A stretch of 64,000 nucleotides of DNA from assembly GCA_024397875.1 (NCBI GenBank), contig CP073345.1:62001-126000 (forward strand). Reading direction: 5' to 3'. Positions 19,086-29,823 of the stretch are shown here, piece after piece. The translations under genes and the position numbers were made by a program. Below the pieces are notes generated by a model. The model had not been told where the DNA came from. It searched no databases and saw only the letters and a list, made by a program, of their open reading frames with translations. The first letter of the stretch is position 1. Every line of letters begins with the position of its first letter. The stretch is from Amphritea atlantica (GTDB lineage Bacteria > Pseudomonadota > Gammaproteobacteria > Pseudomonadales > Balneatricaceae).

Positions 19086-20708
19086 TTAATGACGCAGGTC
19101 CCGCAGTCTCATCCCCGTCACCAGCAATACCAATGCATAAACAATCGCACCACCGCCTACCAGAATCGTCATATTGGTGACTCGCTGCCCGATATCAAAG
19201 CTCAGCCACTGCGCCGGAGCTCCGGCCAGCAACAATAAAAAAACGATCATCAAAATATTCGCCAGACCGACCCGCATCAGCCACTTAAACCAGCCAGGCT
19301 GCCAACAGAATACGCCCTCTTTCAACAAGCCCCGCAACAACAACCCGGCATTCAGGAATGCCGAAAGCGTCGTCGCCAGCGCCAAACCGGCATGAGCCAG
19401 CGGCCAGATGAGTATCAGATTGAGCACCATATTGACCACCATCGCAACGATACCAATCTTAACCGGGGTTTTAGTATCCTGACGGGAAAAATATCCGGGA
19501 GCCAGCACTTTGATCAACATAAAAGCCAACAATCCGCAGGCATATGCACGCAGGCTCATCGCCGCCATCGTAACATCCCGGTCAGTCATCTCTCCATAAT
19601 GAAACAGCGTTGCAATCAGTGGCTCAGCCAGCACCAGCAACGCCATCGCGGCCGGCAAGCCGATCAGCAGCACCATCCGCATCGCCCAATCCAGCGTGCG
19701 GGAGAAGTGTTCGGTACTTTTCTCCGCATGCCGGCGCGACAGACTGGGTAAAATAACCGTCGCAATCGCAATACCAAACACGCCCAGCGGCAACTCCGCC
19801 AGACGATCCGAGTAATACAGCCAGGAGACACTACCGGTCTGCAGAAAAGAGGCCAGCAATGTATCCAGCAGCAAATTGATCTGACTCACCGACACTCCAA
19901 ACAGTGCCGGGAGCATCAGTTTCAGTATCCGTTTAACGCCTTCGTCTTTAAATCCAAGCACCGGAGCAGGTAGCAGTTGGATACGCCACAGAAACGGCAA
20001 CTGAAACAGCAACTGCAGGGATCCGGCGATCAAAACCCCCAGCGCCAAAGCCATCACCGGCTGCTCAAACAGCGGCTGCATCCATATTGCCGCCCCGATC
20101 AGCGACAGGTTCAGCAATACCGGGGTAAACGCTGGCACCGCAAAGCGCTCATAACTATTGAGAATACTGCCCGACAGGGCGGTCAGCGATATCAGCAGCA
20201 GATAGGGAAAGGTATACCGCAGCATCTCCACCGCCAGCTCGTAACGCAGCGGATCATTCAGATAAAACCCGGGAGCAAAAATAGCGGCCAGCACCGGTGC
20301 TCCCACGACCCCCAACAACGTCACGATAATCAGCACCAGCCCCAGACTGCCGGCGACCCGGTTAACCAGCTGCTTCACCGCCGCCAGATCTTTCAGACTG
20401 CGATACTCCGACAACACCGGCACAAAAGCCTGAGAAAAAGCCCCTTCAGCAAACAGCCGACGCAGGAAATTAGGTATTTTGAAGGCCACAAAAAAGGCAT
20501 CAGCACTACTGCCCGCACCAAAATAGTTAGCGACCACGACATCCCGAATCAGACCCATCACCCGTGACAGCATAGTCATCAGGCCAACCAGCGCGCTGGA
20601 GCGCAGTAACCCGCGGGCTTTTGGTGTACCCTCCGGCGGTTTTTTGGGGTTATGAGGGCCAGGACTATTGGGCTGAGTGCCTTCCGGAGATATTTCTGTT
20701 CTACTCAA
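19086..20708 (-). CDS. murJ: MurJ, lipid II flippase
   Basis: Flips lipid II across the inner membrane for peptidoglycan synthesis. MOP-superfamily protein with about 14 membrane helices; hallmark SRVMGLIRDVVVANYFG after a Pro-rich N-terminal extension of some 30 residues. 540 residues. The start is TTG (complement of 20706-20708) with AGGA 9 nt upstream; a shorter start inside the extension is possible. Divergent from rpsT. Confidence 0.93.
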   Translation of the reverse strand: MSRTEISPEGTQPNSPGPHNPKKPPEGTPKARGLLRSSALVGLMTMLSRVMGLIRDVVVANYFGAGSSADAFFVAFKIPNFLRRLFAEGAFSQAFVPVLSEYRSLKDLAAVKQLVNRVAGSLGLVLIIVTLLGVVGAPVLAAIFAPGFYLNDPLRYELAVEMLRYTFPYLLLISLTALSGSILNSYERFAVPAFTPVLLNLSLIGAAIWMQPLFEQPVMALALGVLIAGSLQLLFQLPFLWRIQLLPAPVLGFKDEGVKRILKLMLPALFGVSVSQINLLLDTLLASFLQTGSVSWLYYSDRLAELPLGVFGIAIATVILPSLSRRHAEKSTEHFSRTLDWAMRMVLLIGLPAAMALLVLAEPLIATLFHYGEMTDRDVTMAAMSLRAYACGLLAFMLIKVLAPGYFSRQDTKTPVKIGIVAMVVNMVLNLILIWPLAHAGLALATTLSAFLNAGLLLRGLLKEGVFCWQPGWFKWLMRVGLANILMIVFLLLLAGAPAQWLSFDIGQRVTNMTILVGGGAIVYALVLLVTGMRLRDLRH

Positions 20709-20842
20709 GGGTTGCTTTCCTGCCAGCCAAACAAAATAGATTGGAGCAGATAATACCGATTAAGCCGCCAAAATGCTTGTGATAACACAGCAAAGCACCA
20801 ATAAACCGGGACAACCCGAGGGGATTTATTCGCATTTAGCTG

Positions 20843-20871
20843 TTGACACCTGCACTGTAAACATGAATAAT
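20843..20871 (+). promoter_or_regulatory. Sigma-70 promoter of rpsT
   Basis: TTGACA, 17-bp spacer, AATAAT, followed by the GC-rich discriminator CTCGCG. The same discriminator follows the rplU and rpsM promoters. Confidence 0.8.
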
Positions 20872-20980
20872 CTCGCGTCTTAATTTTCGATGTCCAGTAG
20901 TTCAAAAATGAACGCCGGGACATCTCAATATCGATTATTTTACATCGATTAACTTTTACATAGTTTAGAGGAGTCGGATT

Positions 20981-21247
20981 GTGGCAAATTCCGCAGGATC
21001 CCGTAAACGCGCTCGCCAAGCCGAGAAGCGCCGTCAAAATAACGCGAGTCTGCGTTCCATGGTTCGCACTTACGTTAAAAGAGTAGCGGCAGCTATCGAA
21101 TCTGGCGATCACGCAGCTGCAACAGCAGCATTCGTTACAGCTCAGCCTTTAATGGATAGCGCTGTAACCAAAGGCATTTTCAACAAGAACCAGGTTGCTC
21201 GCAAGAAGAGCCGCCTGAATGCCTCTATCAAAAAGCTGGCTGCATAA
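20981..21247 (+). CDS. rpsT: 30S ribosomal protein S20
   Basis: 88 residues, starting MANSAGSRKRARQAEKRRQN, a lysine/arginine-rich helical protein that binds 16S rRNA. The start is GTG, with TAGAGGAG ending 7 nt upstream. A non-ATG start is also found for rpsT of E. coli, where it takes part in autoregulation (established there; inferred here). Confidence 0.97.
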   Translation: MANSAGSRKRARQAEKRRQNNASLRSMVRTYVKRVAAAIESGDHAAATAAFVTAQPLMDSAVTKGIFNKNQVARKKSRLNASIKKLAA

Positions 21248-21270
21248 TCTCCCTGAGATGTAAGCAGCAA

Positions 21271-21302
21271 TAAAAAAACCGGCCATGGCCGGTTTTTTTT
21301 GT
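21271..21302. terminator. Bidirectional terminator, rpsT/proB
   Basis: AAAAAAACCGGCCATGGCCGGTTTTTTTT, a long stem with A and T flanks on each side, between convergent rpsT and proB. Confidence 0.9.
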
Positions 21303-21330
21303 TTCTGAACCTGACTCAACGAGCATCAGG

Positions 21331-22455
21331 TTAAGCCAGCACCAGATTATCCCGGTGCACCAACTCCTGCTCCCCCACAAAACCAAGCACCGTCTCGATA
21401 TATGAACTCGGATGACCGATAATCTTTTGCGCATCCTCAACACCATAGTTGACCAGGCCCCGACCAATAACGTGGCCATGCTCATCAGAGATCACCACCA
21501 TCTCTCCACGGGAAAAAGACCCGGTGACCGCACGCACACCCGTAGGCAGCAGACTCTTGCCCCGCTCAACCAAAGCAGCCACCGCACCCGCATCGAGCGT
21601 CAGCGTTCCCCGCGCCTGCAAATGACCCGCAATCCACTGCTTACGGGCAGCCATCGGCGACTGCTCAGGCAGCAACACCGTACCCAGATTTTCAGCTTGT
21701 CGCAGCTTCAGTAACACATCATCTTCACGACCACTGGCAATGACCGTAACCGCACCCGAACGCGCCGCCAACCGGGCTGCACGCACCTTAGTGGCCATAC
21801 CCCCCTGCCCCAGCCGACCACCACTACCAGCCATCGCATCCAGCGAACAATCACTGGCCATAGCCTCAGAGATCAGAGTCGCAGCGGGATTGGAACGAGG
21901 ATCCGCAGTATACAAACCACTCTGATCGGTCAGCAGAATCAGCGCATCAGCCTCAATAAGGTTAGCCACCAGCGCCCCCAGAGTATCATTATCACCAAAG
22001 CGAATCTCTTTGGTCACCACGGTATCATTCTCATTAACTACTGGCACAACCCCCACCGACAACAGCGTTTTCAGGGTCGCCTGAGCATTAAGATAACGCT
22101 TGCGGTTGGAGTGATCTTCATGGGTTAACAGAATCTGAGCCGTCAGCGCATTATGCCGCTTAAAGTTGGTTTCATAGGCCTGTACCAGTCCCATCTGCCC
22201 AACCGCTGCCGCAGCCTGCAGCTTATAAACTTCATGAGGGCGGTCTTTCCAACCAAGGCGAACAATCCCCTCGGCGATAGAACCGGAGGAGACCAGTACA
22301 ATCTCAACTCCTTCGCGGCGCAGCTGAGCCAACTGATCAACCCAAAGACCAATGGCCTCCAGATCAAGCCCCTCACCATCATTTGTAAGTAACGCACTGC
22401 CAATTTTAACCACCCATCGCCGGGAGGTTTTCAGTCTATTACGCGCTTGACTCAC
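21331..22455 (-). CDS. proB: Glutamate 5-kinase
   Basis: First step of proline synthesis, phosphorylating L-glutamate. Amino-acid-kinase domain ([42 protein letters not shown]) and a C-terminal PUA domain ([20 protein letters not shown]). 374 residues from GTG 22453-22455 (MSQARNRLK), matching the usual N-terminus; GAGAG lies 8 nt upstream. An upstream TTG at 22497 would add an atypical CPGRGG leader. Follows obg by about 70 nt, as in Pseudomonas. Confidence 0.93.
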   Translation of the reverse strand: MSQARNRLKTSRRWVVKIGSALLTNDGEGLDLEAIGLWVDQLAQLRREGVEIVLVSSGSIAEGIVRLGWKDRPHEVYKLQAAAAVGQMGLVQAYETNFKRHNALTAQILLTHEDHSNRKRYLNAQATLKTLLSVGVVPVVNENDTVVTKEIRFGDNDTLGALVANLIEADALILLTDQSGLYTADPRSNPAATLISEAMASDCSLDAMAGSGGRLGQGGMATKVRAARLAARSGAVTVIASGREDDVLLKLRQAENLGTVLLPEQSPMAARKQWIAGHLQARGTLTLDAGAVAALVERGKSLLPTGVRAVTGSFSRGEMVVISDEHGHVIGRGLVNYGVEDAQKIIGHPSSYIETVLGFVGEQELVHRDNLVLA

Positions 22456-22525
22456 TGCCTTCACTCTCTTGAAAGACCCGCCCCGCCCCGGACACAAGCA
22501 TCAGCCAGGACAACCCGAACAGGTT

Positions 22526-23812
<1,287 letters not shown>

Positions 23813-23843
23813 TCAACAACTAGCTTAATCAGCCATTAAAAAC

Positions 23844-23876
23844 AAAAAAAGCCCCGCAACCGCGGAGCTTTTTTAT
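23844..23876 (-). terminator. Terminator after rpmA
   Basis: On the minus strand: AGCTCCGC, loop GGTT, GCGGGGCT (one G-U pair), then a T run. Lies 16 bp past the rpmA stop. Confidence 0.85.
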
Positions 23877-23891
23877 AGCATAAAAGCCGGA

Positions 23892-24149
23892 TTAAGCGGT
23901 TTCTACAGTAATGTATTTACGCTTTTGCGGGCCTTTAACAACAAACTTAACAACGCCGTCTGCAGTTGCAAACAGAGTATGGTCTTTACCCATACCAACG
24001 TTTACACCAGCGTGGAATTTAGTACCACGCTGACGCACCAGGATGTTACCTGCTGCTACTACCTGACCACCGAAACGCTTAACACCTAAGCGTTTCGACT
24101 CGGAATCACGACCGTTACGGGTACTACCTGCCGCCTTCTTATGAGCCAT
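23892..24149 (-). CDS. rpmA: 50S ribosomal protein L27
   Basis: 85 residues, starting [20 protein letters not shown]; its N-terminal tail reaches the peptidyl transferase centre. No N-terminal cleavable extension of the Firmicute type. Second gene after rplU, with a 24-nt gap. Confidence 0.97.
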   Translation of the reverse strand: MAHKKAAGSTRNGRDSESKRLGVKRFGGQVVAAGNILVRQRGTKFHAGVNVGMGKDHTLFATADGVVKFVVKGPQKRKYITVETA

Positions 24150-24173
24150 TTGTCAATCTCCTCTCAAACAGTC

Positions 24174-24485
24174 TTAGGCATTAATGCCAGTGATTTTTAC
24201 TTCGGTGAAGTGCTGACGGTGACCCATCTGTTTCATGTGATGCTTACGACGCTTGAACTTCATGATATGAACTTTCTTAGCGCGACCGTGGCTTACAACC
24301 TCAGCTGTAACCTTAGCACCTTCAACAACTGGTGCACCGATCTTAACATCATCACCGTTAGCTACCAGCAAAACACGGTCAAATTCAACATTTGAACCAG
24401 CTTCTACAGCCAGCTTTTCCAGCTTCAGCGTGTGGCCTTCCTGAACTCGGTATTGCTTACCACCGCTCACAATTACTGCGTACAT
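24174..24485 (-). CDS. rplU: 50S ribosomal protein L21
   Basis: 103 residues, starting [20 protein letters not shown] and containing the family segment [20 protein letters not shown]. First gene of rplU-rpmA, behind a strong promoter. Confidence 0.97.
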   Translation of the reverse strand: MYAVIVSGGKQYRVQEGHTLKLEKLAVEAGSNVEFDRVLLVANGDDVKIGAPVVEGAKVTAEVVSHGRAKKVHIMKFKRRKHHMKQMGHRQHFTEVKITGINA

Positions 24486-24593
24486 TTTAATCTCCAGTTT
24501 AAAACCCGCCCTGCTACTAAATAAGACGCCTACTTCTAATGGATACTAACAACCATATGGTAGGGAGCGAATTTGGATGGGTTAGGGCGCGAG

Positions 24594-24622
24594 ATTATAT
24601 AGAAACATAAGATTCGACTCAA
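24594..24622 (-). promoter_or_regulatory. Sigma-70 promoter of rplU-rpmA
   Basis: On the minus strand TTGAGT, 17-bp spacer, TATAAT, then CTCGCGCC. The GC-rich discriminator is a mark of stringently controlled promoters (established for E. coli; inferred here). Confidence 0.85.
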
Positions 24623-24651
24623 GCATAAATATAGATAATAAGCCGACTTTC

Positions 24652-24680
24652 TTGACACCCGGATAAGCACCCCCTAGCAT
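24652..24680 (+). promoter_or_regulatory. Sigma-70 promoter of ispB
   Basis: TTGACA, 17-bp spacer, TAGCAT. The predicted transcript start is near 24687, downstream of the ATG at 24679, which therefore is unlikely to be used. Confidence 0.65.
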
Positions 24681-24717
24681 GCGCCAATACAAATTTCAGA
24701 GCTTAGTATCAGTTCCT

Positions 24718-25686
24718 ATGCTGCCACATCAGTTAAATCCAGTTATCGAGCCGCAATTTGAAGCGGTAAACGACTATATTATCAACCACTTACACTCAGG
24801 TGTACCACTGGTTGAAAAGATCGGACATTACATAGTAGAAAGTGGCGGCAAGCGGATCAGACCCCTACTAGTATTGCTTGCAGCCAATGCCGCAGGCTAT
24901 CAGGGAGAACAACACATCTCTCTGGCAGCGGTTATCGAGTTTATTCACACAGCAACATTACTCCACGACGACGTAGTGGATAACTCCGAACTACGCCGCG
25001 GCAACGATACTGCGAACGCTAAGTGGGGCAACGCCCCCAGCGTCCTGGTCGGTGACTTCCTCTACTCCCGCTCATTCCAGATCATGGTTGAGATCAATAA
25101 GATGGAGATCATGAAGGTTATCTCCAACGCCACCACCATTATCGCCGAAGGCGAAGTGCTACAATTACTGAACGCCCGTAACCCGGATACCTCCGAAGAG
25201 TCCTATATGCAGGTGATTCTGGGCAAAACCGCAATGCTGTTCGAAGCCGCCACAGAGACCGGTGCGATTCTGGCGGGCGCTGACAAAGCTCAACAGGAAG
25301 CGCTGCGCCTCTATGGGCGCCATATCGGTATTGCCTTCCAGATTATTGATGATGTTATGGATTATCTCAGCAGTGCCGAGGAGATGGGCAAGAATGTCGG
25401 CGACGACCTGGCCGAAGGCAAAGCCACCCTGCCGCTGATCCATGCGATGCGCGAAGGCAGCGACGAGCAGCGCAAACTGATCCGTCAGGCAATTCGTAAA
25501 GGCGGCCTCGACGACCTGCAACCGATCATGGATATTGTTCATGCCACCGGCTCAATCGACTACTCCCGCAATACCGCCTACGCTGAAGCCGATAAAGCCA
25601 TTAAAGCACTGGACGCTCTGCCAGACAGTTCGTTCAAACAGACCATGATTCAACTGGCAGACCTGGCGGTTAAGCGGAGCAGTTAA
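24718..25686 (+). CDS. ispB: Octaprenyl (polyprenyl) diphosphate synthase
   Basis: Trans-prenyltransferase that makes the side chain of ubiquinone. GGGKRIRP-type motif (SGGKRIRPLLVLLAA), first aspartate motif LLHDDVVDNSELRRG and second FQIIDDVMDYL. 322 residues from ATG 24718, close to the 323 of E. coli. An ATG at 24679 overlaps the -10 box of the only visible promoter and was rejected. Divergent from rplU, as in other gammaproteobacteria. Chain length cannot be told from sequence alone. Confidence 0.92.
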   Translation: MLPHQLNPVIEPQFEAVNDYIINHLHSGVPLVEKIGHYIVESGGKRIRPLLVLLAANAAGYQGEQHISLAAVIEFIHTATLLHDDVVDNSELRRGNDTANAKWGNAPSVLVGDFLYSRSFQIMVEINKMEIMKVISNATTIIAEGEVLQLLNARNPDTSEESYMQVILGKTAMLFEAATETGAILAGADKAQQEALRLYGRHIGIAFQIIDDVMDYLSSAEEMGKNVGDDLAEGKATLPLIHAMREGSDEQRKLIRQAIRKGGLDDLQPIMDIVHATGSIDYSRNTAYAEADKAIKALDALPDSSFKQTMIQLADLAVKRSS

Positions 25687-25691
25687 TAACA

Positions 25692-25892
25692 GTGGCTAGA
25701 ACGTCACAAAAAACGTGACTTGCTAGTTGTTAGAAAAGCCCTTCTTAACAAGCTCTAATGATAACGTGCATAGTAAGTGGGCACGGCTGATTTGCTCTTA
25801 TAACTCAAAGCAGCCTAATAGCTGCTTTGAGTTTGATTTTTCTAGCAAGCGAAGCGTCTAGCTAGTCACGTTTTTTGTGACGATCTAGCCAC
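25692..25892. repeat. 201-bp imperfect palindromic repeat element
   Basis: Its ends are inverted copies: left GTGGCTAGAACGTCACAAAA, right (complement) GTGGCTAGATCGTCACAAAA; both continue AACGTGACT. The left end begins 6 bp after the ispB stop and the right end abuts the tpm stop. The middle holds a terminator. A related half-copy follows uvrA at 44953. No coding capacity. Confidence 0.8.
25802..25833. terminator. Bidirectional terminator, ispB/tpm
   Basis: 13-bp stem AACTCAAAGCAGC/GCTGCTTTGAGTT with loop CTAATA, followed by TTGATTTTT on the plus strand. It lies in the middle of the palindromic repeat. Confidence 0.8.
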
Positions 25893-26524
25893 TATCTCCT
25901 ATCCCTCATGATATAAACCGACTCCACCTCTGCACGTCCGTTCCGACCACCCCCCCTCTGTGCCATAAGCTTTTCAATGCTAAAGCGCTCACCATAGAGC
26001 GCCCGGACTTCATCGTCTGTTACGGAAAAGGGCGGGCCTTCTGGATCATTGAACTCAAGGGTTATCAATAACATTCCAACACCTGCGGGAAGCTGCTCAA
26101 TCAGCGTATGAGCGTAGCGCTGACGCATCGGTTCAGGGAATGCAACCAGCGCGGCACGATCATACACCCAGCTGACTGTTTCAAACTCTTCGGCTGGCAA
26201 CGCAAAAAAATCACCACAGAGCAACCGCAACCCATCTTTCTCTCGCAGACTAAAGTCGCCAACCTGCTGCTCTGCGACCGGCACGTTTTGTTCAGACCAG
26301 AATGCCTGACAGGCACGCTCATTCAATTCAACCCCGGTAACTTCATGACCCTGCTCCCGCAACCAGATCATATCCAGGCTTTTACCACACAGGGGCACCA
26401 GCACACGCCCTTTTCCCCCGCTTTGCAAGCGTGACCAGTAAGTACTCAGGAACAGATTAACCTGCTGCTGATGAAAACCTATGCGGCCAGTTTTCCAACG
26501 TTCGTGCCAAAACTCACTGTGCAT
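25892..26524 (-). CDS. tpm: Thiopurine S-methyltransferase (bacterial Tpm)
   Basis: SAM-dependent methyltransferase of the TPMT family: MHSEFWHERWKTGRIGFHQ start, LVPLCGKSLDMIWLREQGHE and VTGVELNE in the SAM-binding region, and the later VYDRAALVAFPEPMRQRY. 210 residues. Bacterial members methylate thiopurines and some oxyanions of selenium and tellurium (established for the family); the native substrate here is unknown. Convergent with ispB. Confidence 0.92.
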   Translation of the reverse strand: MHSEFWHERWKTGRIGFHQQQVNLFLSTYWSRLQSGGKGRVLVPLCGKSLDMIWLREQGHEVTGVELNERACQAFWSEQNVPVAEQQVGDFSLREKDGLRLLCGDFFALPAEEFETVSWVYDRAALVAFPEPMRQRYAHTLIEQLPAGVGMLLITLEFNDPEGPPFSVTDDEVRALYGERFSIEKLMAQRGGGRNGRAEVESVYIMRDRR

Positions 26525-26661
26525 TTTGCCTAAACCCTCATAAAAACGACCATATATGTCTGAATTTCAGCTTTTTGACCATACAGGTCGTGATCCCAGA
26601 CCACTAAACCGGTATAATCCCCCGATATTTTGGCTAAAAAAAAAGTGGATATACAGCTCAA

Positions 26662-27177
26662 ATGACAAAACCTTCCTCATTTAATCGAGAAGAACTTCTT
26701 CAGTGCGGTCACGGCGAAATGTTCGGCGAGGGCAATGCACGACTGCCCGTCGGCAACATGCTAATGATGGACCGCGTCACAATGATCACCGGCGAAGGTG
26801 GCAAATATGGCAAAGGCTATATCGAAGCAGAACTGGATATCCATCCTGACCTGTGGTTCTTCGAATGTCACTTCCCTACCGATCCTGTTATGCCCGGCTG
26901 TCTGGGTCTGGACGCTATGTGGCAGATCGTAGGTTTCTTTCTGGGCTGGCGCGGTAACAAAGGCCGTGGGCGTGCGCTAGGCTGCGGTGAGGTTAAATTC
27001 ACCGGCCAGATTTTGCCAACTGCAAAGAAAGTGACGTACCGTATCGACCTGTCACGGGTTATCGAACGCAAACTGGTTATGGGTATCGCTGACGGTTCAG
27101 TTTCAGTCGATGGCCGCGAGATCTACACCGCTAAAGATCTGCGTGTTGGTCTGTTCGTATCTACCGATAGCTTCTAA
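26662..27177 (+). CDS. fabA: FabA, 3-hydroxydecanoyl-ACP dehydratase/isomerase
   Basis: Introduces the double bond of anaerobic unsaturated fatty acid synthesis. Hot-dog fold with the catalytic histidine in [20 protein letters not shown]; 171 residues, E. coli size. A TATAAT at 26613-26618 may be its -10 box, but the matching -35 is weak. Followed 81 nt later by fabB, the usual pair. Confidence 0.97.
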   Translation: MTKPSSFNREELLQCGHGEMFGEGNARLPVGNMLMMDRVTMITGEGGKYGKGYIEAELDIHPDLWFFECHFPTDPVMPGCLGLDAMWQIVGFFLGWRGNKGRGRALGCGEVKFTGQILPTAKKVTYRIDLSRVIERKLVMGIADGSVSVDGREIYTAKDLRVGLFVSTDSF

Positions 27178-27258
27178 TCTTATAAGCCTGGATACAGGCT
27201 TTAGCTCTGCTGTAGATCTATACTTACAATGTTTTTTACTGAATAAAAGAGGCATCCT

Positions 27259-28476
27259 ATGAGACGTGTCGTTGTTACCGGAATGGGTATCGTATCTTGC
27301 CTGGGTACTGATAAAGAAGCCGTCCTGGACTCACTGAAAGAGGGCCGTTCCGGCATTAAATTTCAGGAAGAGTACAAAGAGCTCGGGTTTCGCAGCCAGG
27401 TAGCTGGCAGTATTGATCTGGATTACACAGACCTGATCGATCGCAAACTGGTTCGTTTCATGGGTGATGCCGCCGCTTACGCGTATCTGTCTATGGATCA
27501 GGCGATCAAAGACGCTAACCTGAGCGAAGATATGGTATCTAACGTGCGCACTGGCCTGATTGCTGGCTCCGGTGGCGCATCGTCTGCAGATATCGTGGAA
27601 ACAGCTGATATTCTGCGCACCAAAGGTGTCCGTCGTGTTGGTCCCTATCGCGTAACCCGCACCATGGGTTCAACCGTTTCCGCCTGCCTGGCAACCCCCT
27701 TCAAGATTAAGGGCGTCAACTACTCCATTACCTCTGCCTGCGCCACCAGCGCCCACTGTATCGGTAATGCAATGGAGCAGATTCAGCTGAACAAGCAGGA
27801 TATCGTTTTCGCTGGCGGCGGCGAAGAGCTTCACTGGTCTCTGAGTGTTATGTTTGATGCTATGGGCGCGCTGTCCAGCAAATACAACGATACGCCGGAA
27901 AAAGCCTCCCGCGCATACGATGCAAACCGCGATGGTTTTGTTATCGCTGGCGGTGGCGGCATGCTGGTTCTGGAAGAGCTGGAACACGCCAAAGCCCGTG
28001 GCGCCAAGATCTATGGTGAGCTGGTCGGCTATGGCGCAACTTCTGATGGCTATGACATGGTCGCACCTTCCGGTGAAGGGGCGGTACGCTGCATGAAGCA
28101 GGCGATGAGCACCGTTGACGGCAGCATCGACTATATCAACTCCCACGGCACGTCGACACCTGCAGGCGACATCCAGGAGCTGAAGGCGATGAAAGAGACC
28201 TTCGGCGATCAGATGCCACCTGTCAGCTCAACCAAGTCGCTTACCGGCCACTCACTGGGCGCAACCGGCGTTCAGGAAGCGATCTACAGCCTGCTGATGA
28301 TGGAGAACAAGTTTATCTGCGCATCGGCGAATATTGACGAGCTTGATCCGGCGGCTGAAGGCCTGCCCGTTGTCACTGAGCGTCGCGACAATGCGGATCT
28401 ACAGCGAGTGATGTCTAACAGTTTCGGCTTTGGTGGTACCAACTCAACACTGGTATTCCAGAAATACACCGACTGA
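27259..28476 (+). CDS. fabB: FabB, 3-oxoacyl-ACP synthase I
   Basis: Elongating condensing enzyme needed for unsaturated fatty acids. Catalytic cysteine in [12 protein letters not shown], histidines in [11 protein letters not shown] and [13 protein letters not shown]-terminal NSFGFGGTN. 405 residues. Start [14 protein letters not shown] with AAGAGG upstream. Its pairing with fabA argues for FabB rather than FabF. Confidence 0.97.
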   Translation: MRRVVVTGMGIVSCLGTDKEAVLDSLKEGRSGIKFQEEYKELGFRSQVAGSIDLDYTDLIDRKLVRFMGDAAAYAYLSMDQAIKDANLSEDMVSNVRTGLIAGSGGASSADIVETADILRTKGVRRVGPYRVTRTMGSTVSACLATPFKIKGVNYSITSACATSAHCIGNAMEQIQLNKQDIVFAGGGEELHWSLSVMFDAMGALSSKYNDTPEKASRAYDANRDGFVIAGGGGMLVLEELEHAKARGAKIYGELVGYGATSDGYDMVAPSGEGAVRCMKQAMSTVDGSIDYINSHGTSTPAGDIQELKAMKETFGDQMPPVSSTKSLTGHSLGATGVQEAIYSLLMMENKFICASANIDELDPAAEGLPVVTERRDNADLQRVMSNSFGFGGTNSTLVFQKYTD

Positions 28477-28494
28477 TCATTTAAGCACATACAG

Positions 28495-28521
28495 AAAACC
28501 CGCCTTCCGGCGGGTTTTTTA
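28495..28521 (+). terminator. Terminator after fabB
   Basis: AAAACCCGCC, loop TTCC, GGCGGGTTTTTT. Confidence 0.9.
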
Positions 28522-28534
28522 TTACCTTGTTCTT

Positions 28535-29347
28535 TTAAATTTTGTCTTCATCGATCACATTAAGATCACGCATCTGCGCTTCCAGCCAGCCAATTGAATC
28601 GGTGTGGATATCATCAACAGTCCGGTCAGCCACAGGCACCGGAGCACCTACCCGAACCGTAATCGTTCCCGGGTATTTGACATAACTTTTCCCCGGCCAG
28701 TAGAGGCCCGCATCATGGGCTAACGGCACAACCGGAACCTGAGCACTGGCTGCCAGCATTGCGCCGCCTTTATTAAACTTACCCAGCTGTCCGGTTTCCA
28801 CCCGGGTGCCCTGAGGGAAGATAACCACGTTAATCCCCTCCTGGAGCCGCTCCTTGCCCTGAGTCAGTAGCTGCTTTAATGCTCCCCGGCGTTTACTGCG
28901 ATCCAGCGCAATTGGCTTGAGCATCCCCAATGCCCAGCCAAAAAACGGAATTTTTAACAGCTCCTGCTTCAATACCGCGCTCTGCGGACGAATCAGCGTC
29001 TGTAAAAAAAATGTCTCCCACTCACTGGAATGGTTAGCGACCACCACATAGGCGCCATCGCTATCCTTCGGCAGGTTTTCACGCCCCTCTACCCGGTATC
29101 TGACACCACAGGTCAGATAGAGCCATAGCATCGTAAAGTAATTCATCAGGGTAAACAGCTTAAAACGGGGACGAAATGGCAATGCCCATCCGACCAGTAT
29201 ACAAAAAGCCGCAAACACTAACGTCACCGGATAGAACCCCGCATAGAAAAGCGTTGCTCGCAGATATAAAAACAGAGAGGGTTTTCGGATCATCGCCTGG
29301 TCACTATCCTTTTCGGCATTAATATCGGATTCAACAGCCGGTTTCAA
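28535..29347 (-). CDS. PlsC-family 1-acyl-glycerol-3-phosphate acyltransferase
   Basis: 270 residues with two or three N-terminal membrane segments ([19 protein letters not shown]). Acyltransferase block I reads NHSSEWE, so the acidic residue of the HX4D motif is Glu instead of Asp; block III is [10 protein letters not shown] and block IV is VPVVPLAHD. It is likely to add the second acyl chain in phosphatidic acid synthesis. Its start overlaps the moaC stop by 4 nt. Confidence 0.85.
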   Translation of the reverse strand: MKPAVESDINAEKDSDQAMIRKPSLFLYLRATLFYAGFYPVTLVFAAFCILVGWALPFRPRFKLFTLMNYFTMLWLYLTCGVRYRVEGRENLPKDSDGAYVVVANHSSEWETFFLQTLIRPQSAVLKQELLKIPFFGWALGMLKPIALDRSKRRGALKQLLTQGKERLQEGINVVIFPQGTRVETGQLGKFNKGGAMLAASAQVPVVPLAHDAGLYWPGKSYVKYPGTITVRVGAPVPVADRTVDDIHTDSIGWLEAQMRDLNVIDEDKI

Positions 29348-29823
29348 GAGCTCACCTTCCAGTGACCGCTTTTTCCACCCCGCTTTTCTAGCAGCTTAAT
29401 CTCAGAGATCACCATCCCCTTGTCCACCGCTTTACACATATCATAGATGGTCAGCGCCGCAACCGATGCCGCGGTCAGAGCTTCCATCTCAACACCTGTC
29501 TGGCCTGCAAGCTTACAGATCGCCAGAATCAGTACCGAATCGGACTCCGGCCGGGGCGTCAGCTCAACAGTGACTTTACTCAGCATCAGCGGATGACACA
29601 GAGGAATAAGATCGGAGCAGCGTTTAGCCGCCTGAATTCCGGCAATTCTGGCCACCGCCAGCACATCACCCTTTTTATGCTCACCGGTGGTGATCATCTC
29701 AAGGGTTTCAGGGGTCATGGTTACTACCGCCTGCGCAGTAGCCTCCCGACTGGTGACCGCCTTTTCGGATACGTCCACCATATTCGCATGGCCATTTTCA
29801 TCCAGATGAGTAAGACGACTCAT
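29344..29823 (-). CDS. moaC: MoaC, cyclic pyranopterin monophosphate synthase
   Basis: Second enzyme of molybdenum cofactor synthesis, acting after MoaA. 159 residues; family segments [33 protein letters not shown] and [20 protein letters not shown]. Overlaps both flanking acyltransferase genes by 4 nt, so the three are co-translated although their functions differ. moaA is 1.2 kb upstream on the same strand. Confidence 0.95.
   Translation of the reverse strand: MSRLTHLDENGHANMVDVSEKAVTSREATAQAVVTMTPETLEMITTGEHKKGDVLAVARIAGIQAAKRCSDLIPLCHPLMLSKVTVELTPRPESDSVLILAICKLAGQTGVEMEALTAASVAALTIYDMCKAVDKGMVISEIKLLEKRGGKSGHWKVSS

Noticed and set aside
26577..26589. GACC-N5-GGTC palindrome upstream of fabA as another RutR-like site
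   Set aside because: Spacing differs from the three operators at the transporter locus and fabA has no functional link to them.
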